Both the position numbers and the translations under genes were made by a program. A stretch of 58,172 nucleotides of DNA from an uncultured Clostridia bacterium. Its GTDB lineage: Bacteria > Bacillota > Clostridia > Christensenellales > Borkfalkiaceae. Each line of letters begins with the position of its first letter. The stretch's first letter is position 1. The DNA lies in NCBI GenBank assembly GCA_934272745.1, contig CAKQSI010000011.1, positions 1-58,172 on the forward strand, read 5' to 3'. Below, piece after piece: positions 32,136-40,781 of the stretch. The notes under the pieces are model-generated. The model made no database searches and was not told where the DNA came from. It worked only from the letters and a program-made list of their open reading frames with translations.

Positions 32136-34682
32136 ATGAAGAGGAAATTATTCGTCACGCTACTTGCCGTGGTGGCAGCGGTTATGCTGTCCATCGGCGT
32201 ACTGTTCGTCGTTTCTGCGGAAACGGAAAACGCGGCAACCGACGAAAGCGGACTGATCACGCCCGTGACCGGCATTCTGTTCGCCGAAAAAGCGGAAGAT
32301 CTCAAACCACAGACGGGCAAGACCGCACCCGACTTCGTCGCTGTCAGGGTAGACGACAACGGCAATTTGCTGAATGCGAAAGGCGAAACTTTCGGCACGC
32401 TTTCCGCGGACGCGTTCGCCTTTGACGGACAACTGTACGCGTTTTTTGCCGATTCCGAAGGGGCAGTTACCGCTGCCTGCACGTTTGCAAAGGCGCAGAA
32501 CGCCCCCGATTATCTGATCGTTGTGAGCGGGGATAACCGGAAACTTATCGAAACCGCAAAATCAATCGACCCCAAAGCGCGCCCCGCCGTGAACTTTTCC
32601 GCGGACGCGAAAATCACCAACGACCTCATCGTTGCCCGTGCCAGCGCCTACGGCGCAAAGATCGTCTTCGTAAACGGAGATCAACTTACCCGTGACGCCG
32701 CCGTTTACTTTCAGCGGCGCATTATGACGGCGTTTGCGATTGCGAAAGACGGGACGGATAAAGAGGAAACGTATCGTCTGGTTTTGAACGGCGCCAACGG
32801 CGTTGCAACGACCGATTACGGAACCTTTCTTTCGGTGCTTGGTTCCTTTACGGAAGCCGATTCCGCCCTGCGCGAACTCATTTTTGTGGCGCACCGCGGC
32901 GATCATTCCGCTCTTCCCGAAAATACGCTGGAAGCGGCAATTGCGGCGTACAACGACGGCGCTCGCAATATCGAACTGGATTACTGGTGTACTTCGGACG
33001 GCGTTCCCGTAGTGCTGCACAACAGAACTGCCGCAGATTATGCAACCAATACCGCGGCGCTTCTTGAAAAATATCCGGGGTTGAATAAAGAACTGGACGT
33101 TACGACCATGGCGTACGAACGGTTCAAGGAAATCGAGATCGAAAAAGACGATAAAGTGTATCATCTGGCTTCACTGGAAGAATTTCTGAGCGAGTTTTCC
33201 GATCGGGAAAAGTACGAAGACGTCGTTCTCGTAACCGAAATCAAAGATCCCGCGGCGGCACAGATCAACGTGCAGCGGCTGATCTCGAAATACAATATGG
33301 CGGATCGTATGGTTTTCATCACGTTTGAAGCGAATATGATTCCCGTCGCACGTCAGTACAATCCCGAAATTCCCGCGGGACTGCTCAGTCGCCGCCTGAG
33401 CGATACGGTGGAAAACGTCCTTGCCGCTATGTCCCGGTACACGGCAACCTATCATCCTTCCTATTACGACGCGATACGTGACGGTAATGCCGACCTTGTA
33501 AAACGACTGATGCTGCGCGGCATTCCCACCTGGGGGTGGACGCTGGGCGGCATGGGGGAAATTTTCAACGGCTATCGCAACGGAATGCAGGCAATCACCA
33601 CCAACTACGCGCAGGAAGCGCCCACCGCAGCCAAGCGCGTTTCGCTTGCGGAAGCAGAAAGCGGCATTCGCTGGGGGACGCCGACGGATATCAAACTGGA
33701 CGTTACCTATATGGACGGCGCGGTGAAACAGCAGGCAGCAAGCGTTCTGATTCCCGTTTCGGGCGTAACGCCTACGCTGCAAAACGGTAAGATCACTTTC
33801 CCCGAACAGGGAGAAAGTAAATTTATTCTCGGGACCAAAACTTCGAGCGGATACGTGCTGTATACCGACGTTTTGACCGTAACGCCGGAAAACAGACGGA
33901 TGACGTACACCCCGCGCGACGAAAATTACGACGCGGAAACCAACACTTTCAGTTTCGTTTACGACGGAACCGAACACGGCATTCCCATCGATAAAACGCA
34001 GTTGCCGGAAGGGGCAAAAGTAACGGCGTCCAGAAATGCGCAGGTGACCGCGCAGCCCGAAGGCAGAACCGTTACGATTACCATTACCTGCGATGGGTAT
34101 GAAACGTTGAAATTGAGATATCGGCTTGCCGTTCTTCGCGCGGAGTCGGTCATCACTGCGGAAGCGGAGCAGACCGCAGCATACGACGGCACGCCGAAAT
34201 TGCCGGCGGCAACGCTCAACCACGCGGAAGCGGAACTTAGTTACAGCGTGACGGACGCAACGAATCCCGGAACGTACACCGTCACGGTTTCCGTGCCGCA
34301 GACAACGAATTATAATGAGGCTTCGGTCACGGTTGCGTTGACGATTACGGGCGAGATTGCGCCCTCGGTCGAACCTTCCGGAACCCCGTCGGAAACCCCC
34401 TCGGTCGAACCTTCCGGAACCCCGTCGGAAACCCCTTCGGTCGAACCTTCCGGAACCCCGTCGGAAACCCCTTCGGTCGTGCCGTCCGAGACGCCGTCCG
34501 AAACGCCTTCGGTTGCGCCATCCGAAACGCCTTCCGCGGCGCAGCCTATCGCTCCGTCCGTGGCGGAAACCGACGGCGATTCCTGCGGCGGCAGTTGCAA
34601 AACGCGCAACGCTTCGGCAGGACTTCCCGTAATGGTGCTTACGATGCTTGCCGCGGCAACGTTCGTGCTTCGCAGAAAATAA
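32136..34682 (+). CDS. Secreted glycerophosphodiester phosphodiesterase with surface-anchor tail
   Basis: 848 residues. A signal peptide (KLFVTLLAVVAAVMLSIGVLF) is followed by a region of about 220 residues I do not recognise, then a GDPD domain from His253 (FVAHRGDHSALPENTLEAA; catalytic-type HR, E-N-T and ELDYWCTSDGVPVVLHN), ending near residue 500 (ITTNYAQEAP). Then come a beta-rich linker and an MBG/YDG-like module (TAAYDGTPKLPAATL). From residue 744 a Pro/Ser/Glu/Thr stalk contains SVEPSGTPSETP three times. The end is SCGGSCKTRNASAGL, a hydrophobic helix and RRK, an anchor-like C-terminus without LPXTG. It would cleave glycerophosphodiesters or teichoic acids at the cell surface. No promoter is obvious; AAGGGG precedes the ATG. 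Confidence 0.88.
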   Translation: MKRKLFVTLLAVVAAVMLSIGVLFVVSAETENAATDESGLITPVTGILFAEKAEDLKPQTGKTAPDFVAVRVDDNGNLLNAKGETFGTLSADAFAFDGQLYAFFADSEGAVTAACTFAKAQNAPDYLIVVSGDNRKLIETAKSIDPKARPAVNFSADAKITNDLIVARASAYGAKIVFVNGDQLTRDAAVYFQRRIMTAFAIAKDGTDKEETYRLVLNGANGVATTDYGTFLSVLGSFTEADSALRELIFVAHRGDHSALPENTLEAAIAAYNDGARNIELDYWCTSDGVPVVLHNRTAADYATNTAALLEKYPGLNKELDVTTMAYERFKEIEIEKDDKVYHLASLEEFLSEFSDREKYEDVVLVTEIKDPAAAQINVQRLISKYNMADRMVFITFEANMIPVARQYNPEIPAGLLSRRLSDTVENVLAAMSRYTATYHPSYYDAIRDGNADLVKRLMLRGIPTWGWTLGGMGEIFNGYRNGMQAITTNYAQEAPTAAKRVSLAEAESGIRWGTPTDIKLDVTYMDGAVKQQAASVLIPVSGVTPTLQNGKITFPEQGESKFILGTKTSSGYVLYTDVLTVTPENRRMTYTPRDENYDAETNTFSFVYDGTEHGIPIDKTQLPEGAKVTASRNAQVTAQPEGRTVTITITCDGYETLKLRYRLAVLRAESVITAEAEQTAAYDGTPKLPAATLNHAEAELSYSVTDATNPGTYTVTVSVPQTTNYNEASVTVALTITGEIAPSVEPSGTPSETPSVEPSGTPSETPSVEPSGTPSETPSVVPSETPSETPSVAPSETPSAAQPIAPSVAETDGDSCGGSCKTRNASAGLPVMVLTMLAAATFVLRRK

Positions 34683-34685
34683 TTT

Positions 34686-35177
34686 ATGAAACTGGAGTTT
34701 GAACTCGTTCCGGACAGCGTGTGGGGTTCCAATTTAAGGAGCATTTTGTCCAAAGCACAGTGGGACGTCGTGCGGAAAGAGGCGTATGCGCGGGCGAACG
34801 GCAGGTGTATGATCTGCGGCAGACCCGTAAAGCGGCTGGAAGCGCACGAAAAGTGGTCTTACGACGAAAAAAACGCCGTGCAGAAGTTGGAAGACGTCGT
34901 TGCGCTTTGCCACGCCTGTCACGAAACCGTTCATATCGGAAGGACGCAACTGATGGGACGGGAAGCGGAAGCCGCGGCGCATTTTTGCAAGGTCAACGGC
35001 TGCAATTACGCCGCTTACCGCAAAGCGCTCGGCAAGGCGACCGAAGATCATCTCCGCCGCAATCGCGTCGCGGAATGGAAACTCGACCTTTCGTACCTCA
35101 AAAAGTTTTGCGGGGACGACGAGGGGAAGGGGTCCGATTCGGACGGCGCGGTGGCTTCGGACGAAGATAAACAATAG
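34686..35177 (+). CDS. HNH-type zinc-binding protein (putative endonuclease)
   Basis: 163 residues, starting three bases after the stop of the phosphodiesterase gene. A zinc-ribbon HNH core is visible: Cys41-x2-Cys44, then LEAHEKW with His54, and LCHACHETVH with Cys75, Cys78, His79 and His83. The second half (residues 85-145) is basic and may bind DNA. The tail is acidic (GDDEGKGSDSDGAVASDED). No methylase or other restriction partner lies nearby, and the neighbour is a secreted enzyme, so the target is unknown. The first codon follows a weak ribosome-binding site, suggesting coupling to the upstream gene. Confidence 0.8.
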   Translation: MKLEFELVPDSVWGSNLRSILSKAQWDVVRKEAYARANGRCMICGRPVKRLEAHEKWSYDEKNAVQKLEDVVALCHACHETVHIGRTQLMGREAEAAAHFCKVNGCNYAAYRKALGKATEDHLRRNRVAEWKLDLSYLKKFCGDDEGKGSDSDGAVASDEDKQ

Positions 35178-35443
35178 GATTGCCGTCTTTTACCGTGGTA
35201 CGGATATCCGGGCAAAGGCGAGAGATCAAATCTCTGTCTTTGGCTTGTTGTATAGGTGTCCCCGGCGAAGAGGCGGGGCGGAAAGTTTTCGTCTTTCGTC
35301 GCCGCGGGGTGTTTAAAACGGCAGCCATTGAGAAGTTTTTACCTTGTGCTCCTGCGAAGAGGCGGAAAAATCATCGAATATTTAAAGCGACGGCCTCCGC
35401 TCGGCGTTAGCGGAAGCGGCGATATTTTAAAAGCAATAATAAT

Positions 35444-35495
35444 GAGGGCGAGGCGCCCGAAAGTTTCCTTTCGGGCGCCTCGCCCTCTGTCGTTT
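35444..35495. terminator. 20-bp perfect hairpin, probable terminator
   Basis: 35444-35463 (GAGGGCGAGGCGCCCGAAAG) pairs perfectly with 35468-35487 around TTTC. The 3' flank on the plus strand is only moderately T-rich (TGTCGTTTATAA); on the minus strand it is ATTATTATT. It could end the HNH transcript and also the minus-strand AraC transcript. Confidence 0.72.
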
Positions 35496-35550
35496 ATAAA
35501 ATGGTAGGGATTCCGGCACTATGATACGGCAGGACAAGTTATCGCTACCG

Positions 35551-35736
35551 GCAGGGGCGATCGCCGATCGCCCGCAAAATGCGTATCGATTCCGCCGGTT
35601 GCCTGTAAAGACTGCTTGTGATACCCATCACCGGGTAGCAGGTTATAGCCCAAAGGGCGGGCGTTTTCATTCTCCGGGATAAAAGCAGGGGCGATCGCCG
35701 ATCGCCCGCAAAATGCGTATCGATTCCGCCGGTTGC
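35551..35736. repeat. Exact 52-bp direct repeat carrying the GATCGCC hairpin
   Basis: 35551-35602 is repeated exactly at 35685-35736. Each copy holds the hairpin GGGCGAT, CGCCG, ATCGCCC, related to the repeats at 3736-3862, followed by CGCAAAATGCGTATCGATTC. No gene is supported in 35178-35827. Confidence 0.9.
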
Positions 35737-35827
35737 TCGCAAAATGTTCACAGTTTCACTCGTAGTCTGCTTTTTATCGCGTAATTTTTGCAAGCAATCT
35801 GCAGCATAGCGCCGTGCCGCGTCCGTT

Positions 35828-36697
35828 TTAATCCAGAACGTAAAAGTTGCGGAACAGCGGATCCTTGGCGTTTTTCTTGAACTTACGGAATTCCGACGGA
35901 GATTTGCCCGTCCGTGCTTTAAACGCGCGCGAAAAATACAGCGGGTCGCGGAAGCCCACCTTGATCGCGATGCTTTTGATTTCCTCGTCCGTCGTCTTCA
36001 GAAGTTCTTCCGCGCGGGCAAGGCGCAGGTGATTCACGTGATTTTGCAGGGCGGTCCCCGTCTGCCTCATAAATACCTGAGATAGGTAGGAATAGCTGAA
36101 ATGGAACAGCCGGCTGATCTTTTTCAGCGACAGATCGGGGTCGGCAAAATGTGCGTTGACGTAGGAGAGAACCGCGTCCCCGAGGGAAGGTTCGTCGCGT
36201 TCTGCAGGGCGCTGTCCCTTGCCCGTTTCTTCCGAAAAACGGTAGGTCAATTCATACAAAAGCGCCTTTGCCATGCGGTCGGACAGGGGAGAAGTGCTTT
36301 TGGTCACGCGCAGAAAATAGGTTTCCCAAAGGGGAGTAAAATCGGTGGAGGGGGTATAGACCGGCGCTTCTTCCGTGGTGGGAAAAGCGGCGATGAGGTC
36401 TTTGGATTCCGGACCGGAAAACGCCACGTAATACAGGCGCAATTCTCCCGTTTTGCGGTAGGAAAAGGGCGTGTGCGGCGGCAGGAAAAAGAAGTCGTTT
36501 TTCTTGAGGTTGAAAGTGTTGCCTTTCAACGTAAATACGCCGGTACCGTCCGCAACGAAAAACAGGTGCGGTACGTCGCGCGTTTCGTCCGCCTCGCAGT
36601 CGAACGGGTAGGGTTCGTAAACGAAATAGCGAATGAACAGATCGCTCAGCACCGGGTCAAAAAACAAGCAGGAAGCAAGATCGTTATATTTCGGCAT
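35828..36697 (-). CDS. AraC-family transcriptional regulator
   Basis: 289 residues from the ATG at 36697, chosen because GGAGG lies just upstream (36701-36706 on the plus strand); an in-frame ATG 13 codons earlier lacks one. The N-terminal half is a cupin sensor (LFFVADGTGVFTLKGNTF, FFFLPPHTPFSYRKTGEL), the type that usually binds a sugar. The C-terminal 100 residues have the double helix-turn-helix: LSLKKISRLFHFSYSYLSQV and IKSIAIKVGFRDPLYFSRAF, then KARTGKSPSEFR. It is divergent from a Gfo/Idh/MocA oxidoreductase gene, which it probably controls in response to a sugar or derivative. Confidence 0.93.
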   Translation of the reverse strand: MPKYNDLASCLFFDPVLSDLFIRYFVYEPYPFDCEADETRDVPHLFFVADGTGVFTLKGNTFNLKKNDFFFLPPHTPFSYRKTGELRLYYVAFSGPESKDLIAAFPTTEEAPVYTPSTDFTPLWETYFLRVTKSTSPLSDRMAKALLYELTYRFSEETGKGQRPAERDEPSLGDAVLSYVNAHFADPDLSLKKISRLFHFSYSYLSQVFMRQTGTALQNHVNHLRLARAEELLKTTDEEIKSIAIKVGFRDPLYFSRAFKARTGKSPSEFRKFKKNAKDPLFRNFYVLD

Positions 36698-36973
36698 AAC
36701 TCCTCCGTTGCCGTAAGGCAGAAAATTTTGCCGCAAATCGGCAAACGGGGCGACGAAAAACTCGCGGAAGAAAGCCGCACGCTGCTTTTTGCACGTGCCG
36801 CTTTGGCTATGGAAGAACCTTTGAAAAGCGCCCTCATACTGACCGGATTATACTCCCTTTCGGGCGCGTTGTAAAGCGTTTTTTATGAAAAACGGATAGA
36901 AAAAAATTTGCCGGAGTTATTTTCGATTTCCTTCAAGCGAAAAATATTCCATAGTTTTACGCAAATTTTTCTA

Positions 36974-37002
36974 TTGCGCAAAAAAGCGCAAAGCGCTATA
37001 AT
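36974..37002 (+). promoter_or_regulatory. Promoter with internal palindrome upstream of the oxidoreductase
   Basis: TTGCGC at 36974-36979 and TATAAT at 36997-37002, with a 17-bp spacer. TTGCGC-AAAAAA-GCGCAA (36974-36991) is a perfect inverted repeat covering the minus-35 box and most of the spacer, so it may be an operator. AraC proteins usually bind direct repeats, so another factor is possible. The rest of 36698-37094 has no other feature I can name. Confidence 0.7.
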
Positions 37003-37094
37003 AACGGCAGAAAGGGCGGTAAACGGGGCGTTTCAAAAACGGAACGGCTTGCGAAAAAGCGCTTCTGCGCGCCGCCCAAATAAGGAGAGCGGAA

Positions 37095-38348
37095 ATGAAA
37101 AAAATCAAAATCGGCGTACTCGGCGGCTATCGCGGACTTTCCATGGTCAACTATTGCGTCAAATCGGACGACGCGGAACTGGTCGCGATCTGCGATAAAA
37201 ACGAAGAAGTTTTGGCAAATTGCAAAAAGTTTTTAGACAAAAACGATGCAAAAGTACAACTTTTCCGGTCCTTTGACGACTTTTTGAATGCCGATCTGGA
37301 CGCGGTGGTTCTTGCCAACTACGCAAACGAACACGCGCCCTTTGCCATTCGTTGTTTGGAACGCGGCTTGCACGTCATGAGCGAAGTTCTGCCCGTGCAG
37401 ACCCTTGCCGAAGCGGTAAAACTTACCGAAGCGGTGGAAAAGAGCGGAAAAGTTTACTATTATGCGGAAAACTATTGCTTTTTCCCCGCCACGACCGAAA
37501 TGCACCGCCTGTATAAAAACGGCACGCTGGGCACTTTGGAATACGCCGAGGGGGAATATCTCCACGACTGCGAATCCATCTGGCCGGACATTACTTACGG
37601 CGAGCGCAACCACTGGCGCAACCTGATGAGCGGTTTTTACTACTGCACGCACTCCTTCGGGCCTATCGTGCATATCACGGGGCTGCGTCCGGTAAAAGTA
37701 TCCGGGTTCTGCCTCAATAAAAACGCCAAACAGCAGCGCATCGGCGCGCAGGGGGCGGCTTACGCGGTGGAAATGGTCACCATGGAAAACGGCGCGATCG
37801 TCAAAAGTATCCATGGCATCGCCCCGTCCAGAAGCTCCATCTGGTATTCCATGTACGGCACCAAAGGCAGGGTGGAAAGCGGCAGAGAGGGGTATTCGCA
37901 CGATCTGGGCGAAGTCCACCTTTTAGTGGACGACAATCCGGAATATTCCAACGGCGCTACGCAGAGTTATGACACGCGCCCGGCAGAGTTCGACCGCGCG
38001 AAAGACTTCGGGCATTGGGGCGGGGACTATTACACCATGCACAACTTTGTAAAAGCCATCAAAAACGATCCGTCCGCCGACCTGATCGACGTGTACGAGG
38101 CGCTGGATATGTACCTGCCCGGACATTTTGCGCACCTTTCTTCGCTTGCCGGCGGCATGCCGATGGATATCCCGGACTTCCGAGATAAAGCGGTGCGCGA
38201 AAAGTACAGAAACGACAATCGTTGCTGTGATCCGACCGTTGCGGGGAAGGATCTTTTGTCCTCCAACCCGCTCGGCAATTTTGACTATCCGGACGAAGTG
38301 TACGATAAGGTACGCGCGGAATTTTTGGCTCGGAAGAACAACAAATAA
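37095..38348 (+). CDS. Gfo/Idh/MocA-family oxidoreductase
   Basis: NAD(P)-dependent sugar or inositol-type dehydrogenase, 417 residues. The N-terminal Rossmann fold starts KIKIGVLGGYRGLSMVNYC and continues with LVAICDKNEEVL. The usual EKP motif region reads HVMSEVLPVQTLAEAVKL, with Glu-Val-Leu where most members have Glu-Lys-Pro, so the catalytic lysine is absent here. The C-terminal alpha/beta domain contains YYYAENYCFFPATTEMHRL and WPDITYGERNHWRN. AAGGAG precedes the ATG. Divergent AraC gene upstream, strong terminator downstream. The substrate is unknown, and loss of the lysine is compatible with a lyase or non-oxidoreductase role. Confidence 0.9.
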   Translation: MKKIKIGVLGGYRGLSMVNYCVKSDDAELVAICDKNEEVLANCKKFLDKNDAKVQLFRSFDDFLNADLDAVVLANYANEHAPFAIRCLERGLHVMSEVLPVQTLAEAVKLTEAVEKSGKVYYYAENYCFFPATTEMHRLYKNGTLGTLEYAEGEYLHDCESIWPDITYGERNHWRNLMSGFYYCTHSFGPIVHITGLRPVKVSGFCLNKNAKQQRIGAQGAAYAVEMVTMENGAIVKSIHGIAPSRSSIWYSMYGTKGRVESGREGYSHDLGEVHLLVDDNPEYSNGATQSYDTRPAEFDRAKDFGHWGGDYYTMHNFVKAIKNDPSADLIDVYEALDMYLPGHFAHLSSLAGGMPMDIPDFRDKAVREKYRNDNRCCDPTVAGKDLLSSNPLGNFDYPDEVYDKVRAEFLARKNNK

Positions 38349-38532
38349 GCGTGCGCCGGCAGAGTTACGGGAATCCGTCCGCAAACCGGTACGCTTTTGA
38401 GAGAGGGGAAACGCCTTAAGCAGAAGCGGAAAGTGCGGACCCGCCTTGTAAAAAAATGCGTCGTTCGATTGCATTTTTTGATTTTTGCACTAGATAAATA
38501 AAAATCCTTATCCGGCATTGCCGGGGGAGAGT

Positions 38533-38578
38533 GCGCGTGGCGCAGCGGAATTTTCCGCTGCGCCACGCGCCCTTTTTA
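38533..38578 (+). terminator. Intrinsic terminator after the oxidoreductase
   Basis: A perfect 17-bp stem pairs 38533-38549 with 38554-38570 (GCGCGTGGCGCAGCGGA) and is followed by CCTTTTT. Confidence 0.95.
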
Positions 38579-38622
38579 ACAATTTAAATCCGAAACGTAT
38601 TTCCGGGCTCTTTTCGATAAAT

Positions 38623-38716
38623 AGTTTTCGTGTCCTCTAATAGTTTTCGTATCCCCGCTTACCGCAATCGATTTCCGTACCGGTTTTCGTGCCGTTTTCC
38701 GTAAACACGTTTCCGC
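38623..38716. repeat. Irregular GTTTTCGTATCC-type repeats
   Basis: About six short related phrases (GTTTTCGTGTCC, GTTTTCGTATCC, GATTTCCGTACC, GTTTTCGTGCCG and shorter forms) lie at uneven spacing of 11-27 bp. They occupy the gap between the oxidoreductase terminator and the promoter of the ABC transporter. No gene is present in 38349-38870. Confidence 0.5.
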
Positions 38717-38785
38717 AAGCGCTTTTTGCGGTGCATATTTAATGCCCGCTTTTTCAAATTCTTGTATGCGGCAAAGGGCAAGCGT

Positions 38786-38814
38786 TTGCCAAACGGGCGG
38801 CGTTGTGCTATAAT
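38786..38814 (+). promoter_or_regulatory. Sigma-A promoter of the ABC exporter operon
   Basis: TTGCCA at 38786-38791 and TATAAT at 38809-38814, with a 17-bp spacer. A GGCAA/TTTGCC inverted repeat overlaps the minus-35 box. Confidence 0.85.
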
Positions 38815-38870
38815 ACCTGCCGTAAAATCTGCGCGGCAGTCGGTTTTGCCGCGCCGCCATCGAGGTAGCA

Positions 38871-40781
38871 ATGAAAAAAGTCTATTCCTGTTTCAAAAAA
38901 TACAGAGCGCCTGCGCTTTTCGCGCCGCTTTGTAAACTGACGGAGGCGCTGCTGGAATTGACCGTGCCGCTCATCGTCGCCAAAATTATCGACGTCGGTA
39001 TCGCAAACCGCGACGCGGGCTACGTCCTGAAAATGGTAATTTTAATGGCGGGAATCGGACTTTTGGGCTTGGGGTTCAGCATTATGGGGCAGTTCTTCTC
39101 CGCAAGGTGCGCGACCGGTTACGCCGGCGACCTGAGAAAAGAACTGTTTGAAAAGACCGTCCGTTTTCCCTTTTTTGAAACCGATAAAATGGGCGTTTCC
39201 ACGCTGATCACCCGCCTTACCAGCGACTGTAATCAGGTGCAGACGGGCGTCAACATGCTGCTGCGCCTGCTTTTGCGTTCGCCGTTCGTCGTGTTCGGCG
39301 CCTGGATCATGGCGATCACCATCGACCCGTCGCTGTCGCTCGTCTTTCTGGTCGCGGTGCCCGTGCTGTTTGCTGTGGTGTTTGCCATTCTGCTTACTAC
39401 GATGCCGCGCTATCGCGAAAATCAGGCGCTTTTAGACAGCGTTACCGACGCCACGCGGGAAAACCTGACCGGCGTCCGCGTAATCCGTGCTTTCGGCGCG
39501 GAAGAACGCTTTTTAGACGACTATCAGAACCGGACGGACAGGCTTTATCGCAGTCAGAATAAAGTTTCCGTCATTTCGGCGTTCTTAAACCCCGTCACCT
39601 ACGTCGTGGTCAACGCGGCGATCGTTGCCATTTTGTGGTTCGGCGGCTTGCGCGTGGACGCGGGCAGTCTGACGCAGGGGCAGGTCATCGCGCTGTACCA
39701 GTATATGGGGCAGATTTTGGTGGAACTCATCAAAATGGCAAACCTCATCATCACCATGTCCAAAAGCGTCGCCTGCTTAAAGCGCGTTTCTTCCACGCTG
39801 GAAACCGAGGCTTCGTACGAAACTATGCCGGCGGAAGAAGGGCGGATTTCCGCTTCTGCGTTAAACCTTGCCTGCAACGGGCAAGCCACTTCCGCGGGAA
39901 ACGCTTTTAGCGGGGAGAACGAAACCTTTTCCGCCGGGGGAAAGCAGGGCAACAGCGCACAAGTTTCCGCCGGGGAAAAAACGGGAAATACGGCAGGTGC
40001 TTCGCCCGCGAACGCTTCCGGAAACGGCGTACCGTATCTCGTTTTCGATCACGTTTCCATGCGTTACCCGGGCGGCGGTAACGACGCGATTTCGGGAATC
40101 TCTTTTACCGTCAACCGTGGCGAAACCGTGGGCGTTATCGGCGGAACGGGCAGCGGCAAAAGTACGCTGGTATCCCTTTTGCCGCGTTTTTACGATGCGA
40201 CGGATGGCGCCGTCTATTTAGAGGGGCAGAACCTCAAAACCCTGCCGCCGGAAGAACTCCGCAAGCGTTTCGGCTTCGTGATGCAGCGGGCGGAACTTTT
40301 CACCGGTACGGTGCGCGACAACCTGCTATTTTCCGCGCCGGACGCCTCGGACGAAGATATCGAGGAGGCGCTTTCGGTTTCGCAGTCCAAGGAGTTCGTC
40401 GATCAGAAACCCGGCGGGCTGGATTATGAAGTGGAACAGCACGGCAGAAACTTTTCCGGCGGGCAGAAGCAGCGCCTTTCCGTGGCGCGCGCGTTGGTGC
40501 GCAAGCCGGAAATTTTAGTGCTGGACGACAGCGCATCCGCGCTCGATTATGCAACCGAAGCGAGAATGCGCAAAGCGCTCCGCCATTTATCTTTCCGCCC
40601 CACGACCTTTATCGTGTCGCAGCGGACGGCTTCCATTCGCAAAGCGGATAAAATTCTGGTGCTCGATCAGGGAAAACTGGTGGGCGTCGGCACGCACGAA
40701 GAATTGCTTCGTTCCTGTCCGGTATATGCGGAAATCGCAAGTTCGCAGGAAAAAGGAGGGGACGGCAATGGCAAAAACTGA
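38871..40781 (+). CDS. ABC exporter subunit with degenerate ATP site (TM287/BmrC-type)
   Basis: 636 residues: a six-helix exporter domain (residues 1-310) and a nucleotide-binding domain. Walker A is GGTGSGKS (424-431) and the signature FSGGQ is intact (528-532). Walker B reads LDDSAS with Asp553 where catalytic Glu is expected, and the H-loop reads IVSQRTAS with Gln584 in place of His. This pattern is known for the non-hydrolysing half of heterodimeric exporters such as TM287/288. An insertion of about 60 low-complexity residues, rich in Gly, Ala, Ser and Asn, separates the two domains (about 330-390). The partner gene overlaps its end by 14 bp. Substrate unknown; a drug or lipid is possible. 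Confidence 0.92.
   Translation: MKKVYSCFKKYRAPALFAPLCKLTEALLELTVPLIVAKIIDVGIANRDAGYVLKMVILMAGIGLLGLGFSIMGQFFSARCATGYAGDLRKELFEKTVRFPFFETDKMGVSTLITRLTSDCNQVQTGVNMLLRLLLRSPFVVFGAWIMAITIDPSLSLVFLVAVPVLFAVVFAILLTTMPRYRENQALLDSVTDATRENLTGVRVIRAFGAEERFLDDYQNRTDRLYRSQNKVSVISAFLNPVTYVVVNAAIVAILWFGGLRVDAGSLTQGQVIALYQYMGQILVELIKMANLIITMSKSVACLKRVSSTLETEASYETMPAEEGRISASALNLACNGQATSAGNAFSGENETFSAGGKQGNSAQVSAGEKTGNTAGASPANASGNGVPYLVFDHVSMRYPGGGNDAISGISFTVNRGETVGVIGGTGSGKSTLVSLLPRFYDATDGAVYLEGQNLKTLPPEELRKRFGFVMQRAELFTGTVRDNLLFSAPDASDEDIEEALSVSQSKEFVDQKPGGLDYEVEQHGRNFSGGQKQRLSVARALVRKPEILVLDDSASALDYATEARMRKALRHLSFRPTTFIVSQRTASIRKADKILVLDQGKLVGVGTHEELLRSCPVYAEIASSQEKGGDGNGKN

Noticed and set aside
34686..35177. 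Restriction or homing endonuclease system around the HNH protein
   Set aside because: No methylase, intron or intein is adjacent; the HNH core alone does not support it.
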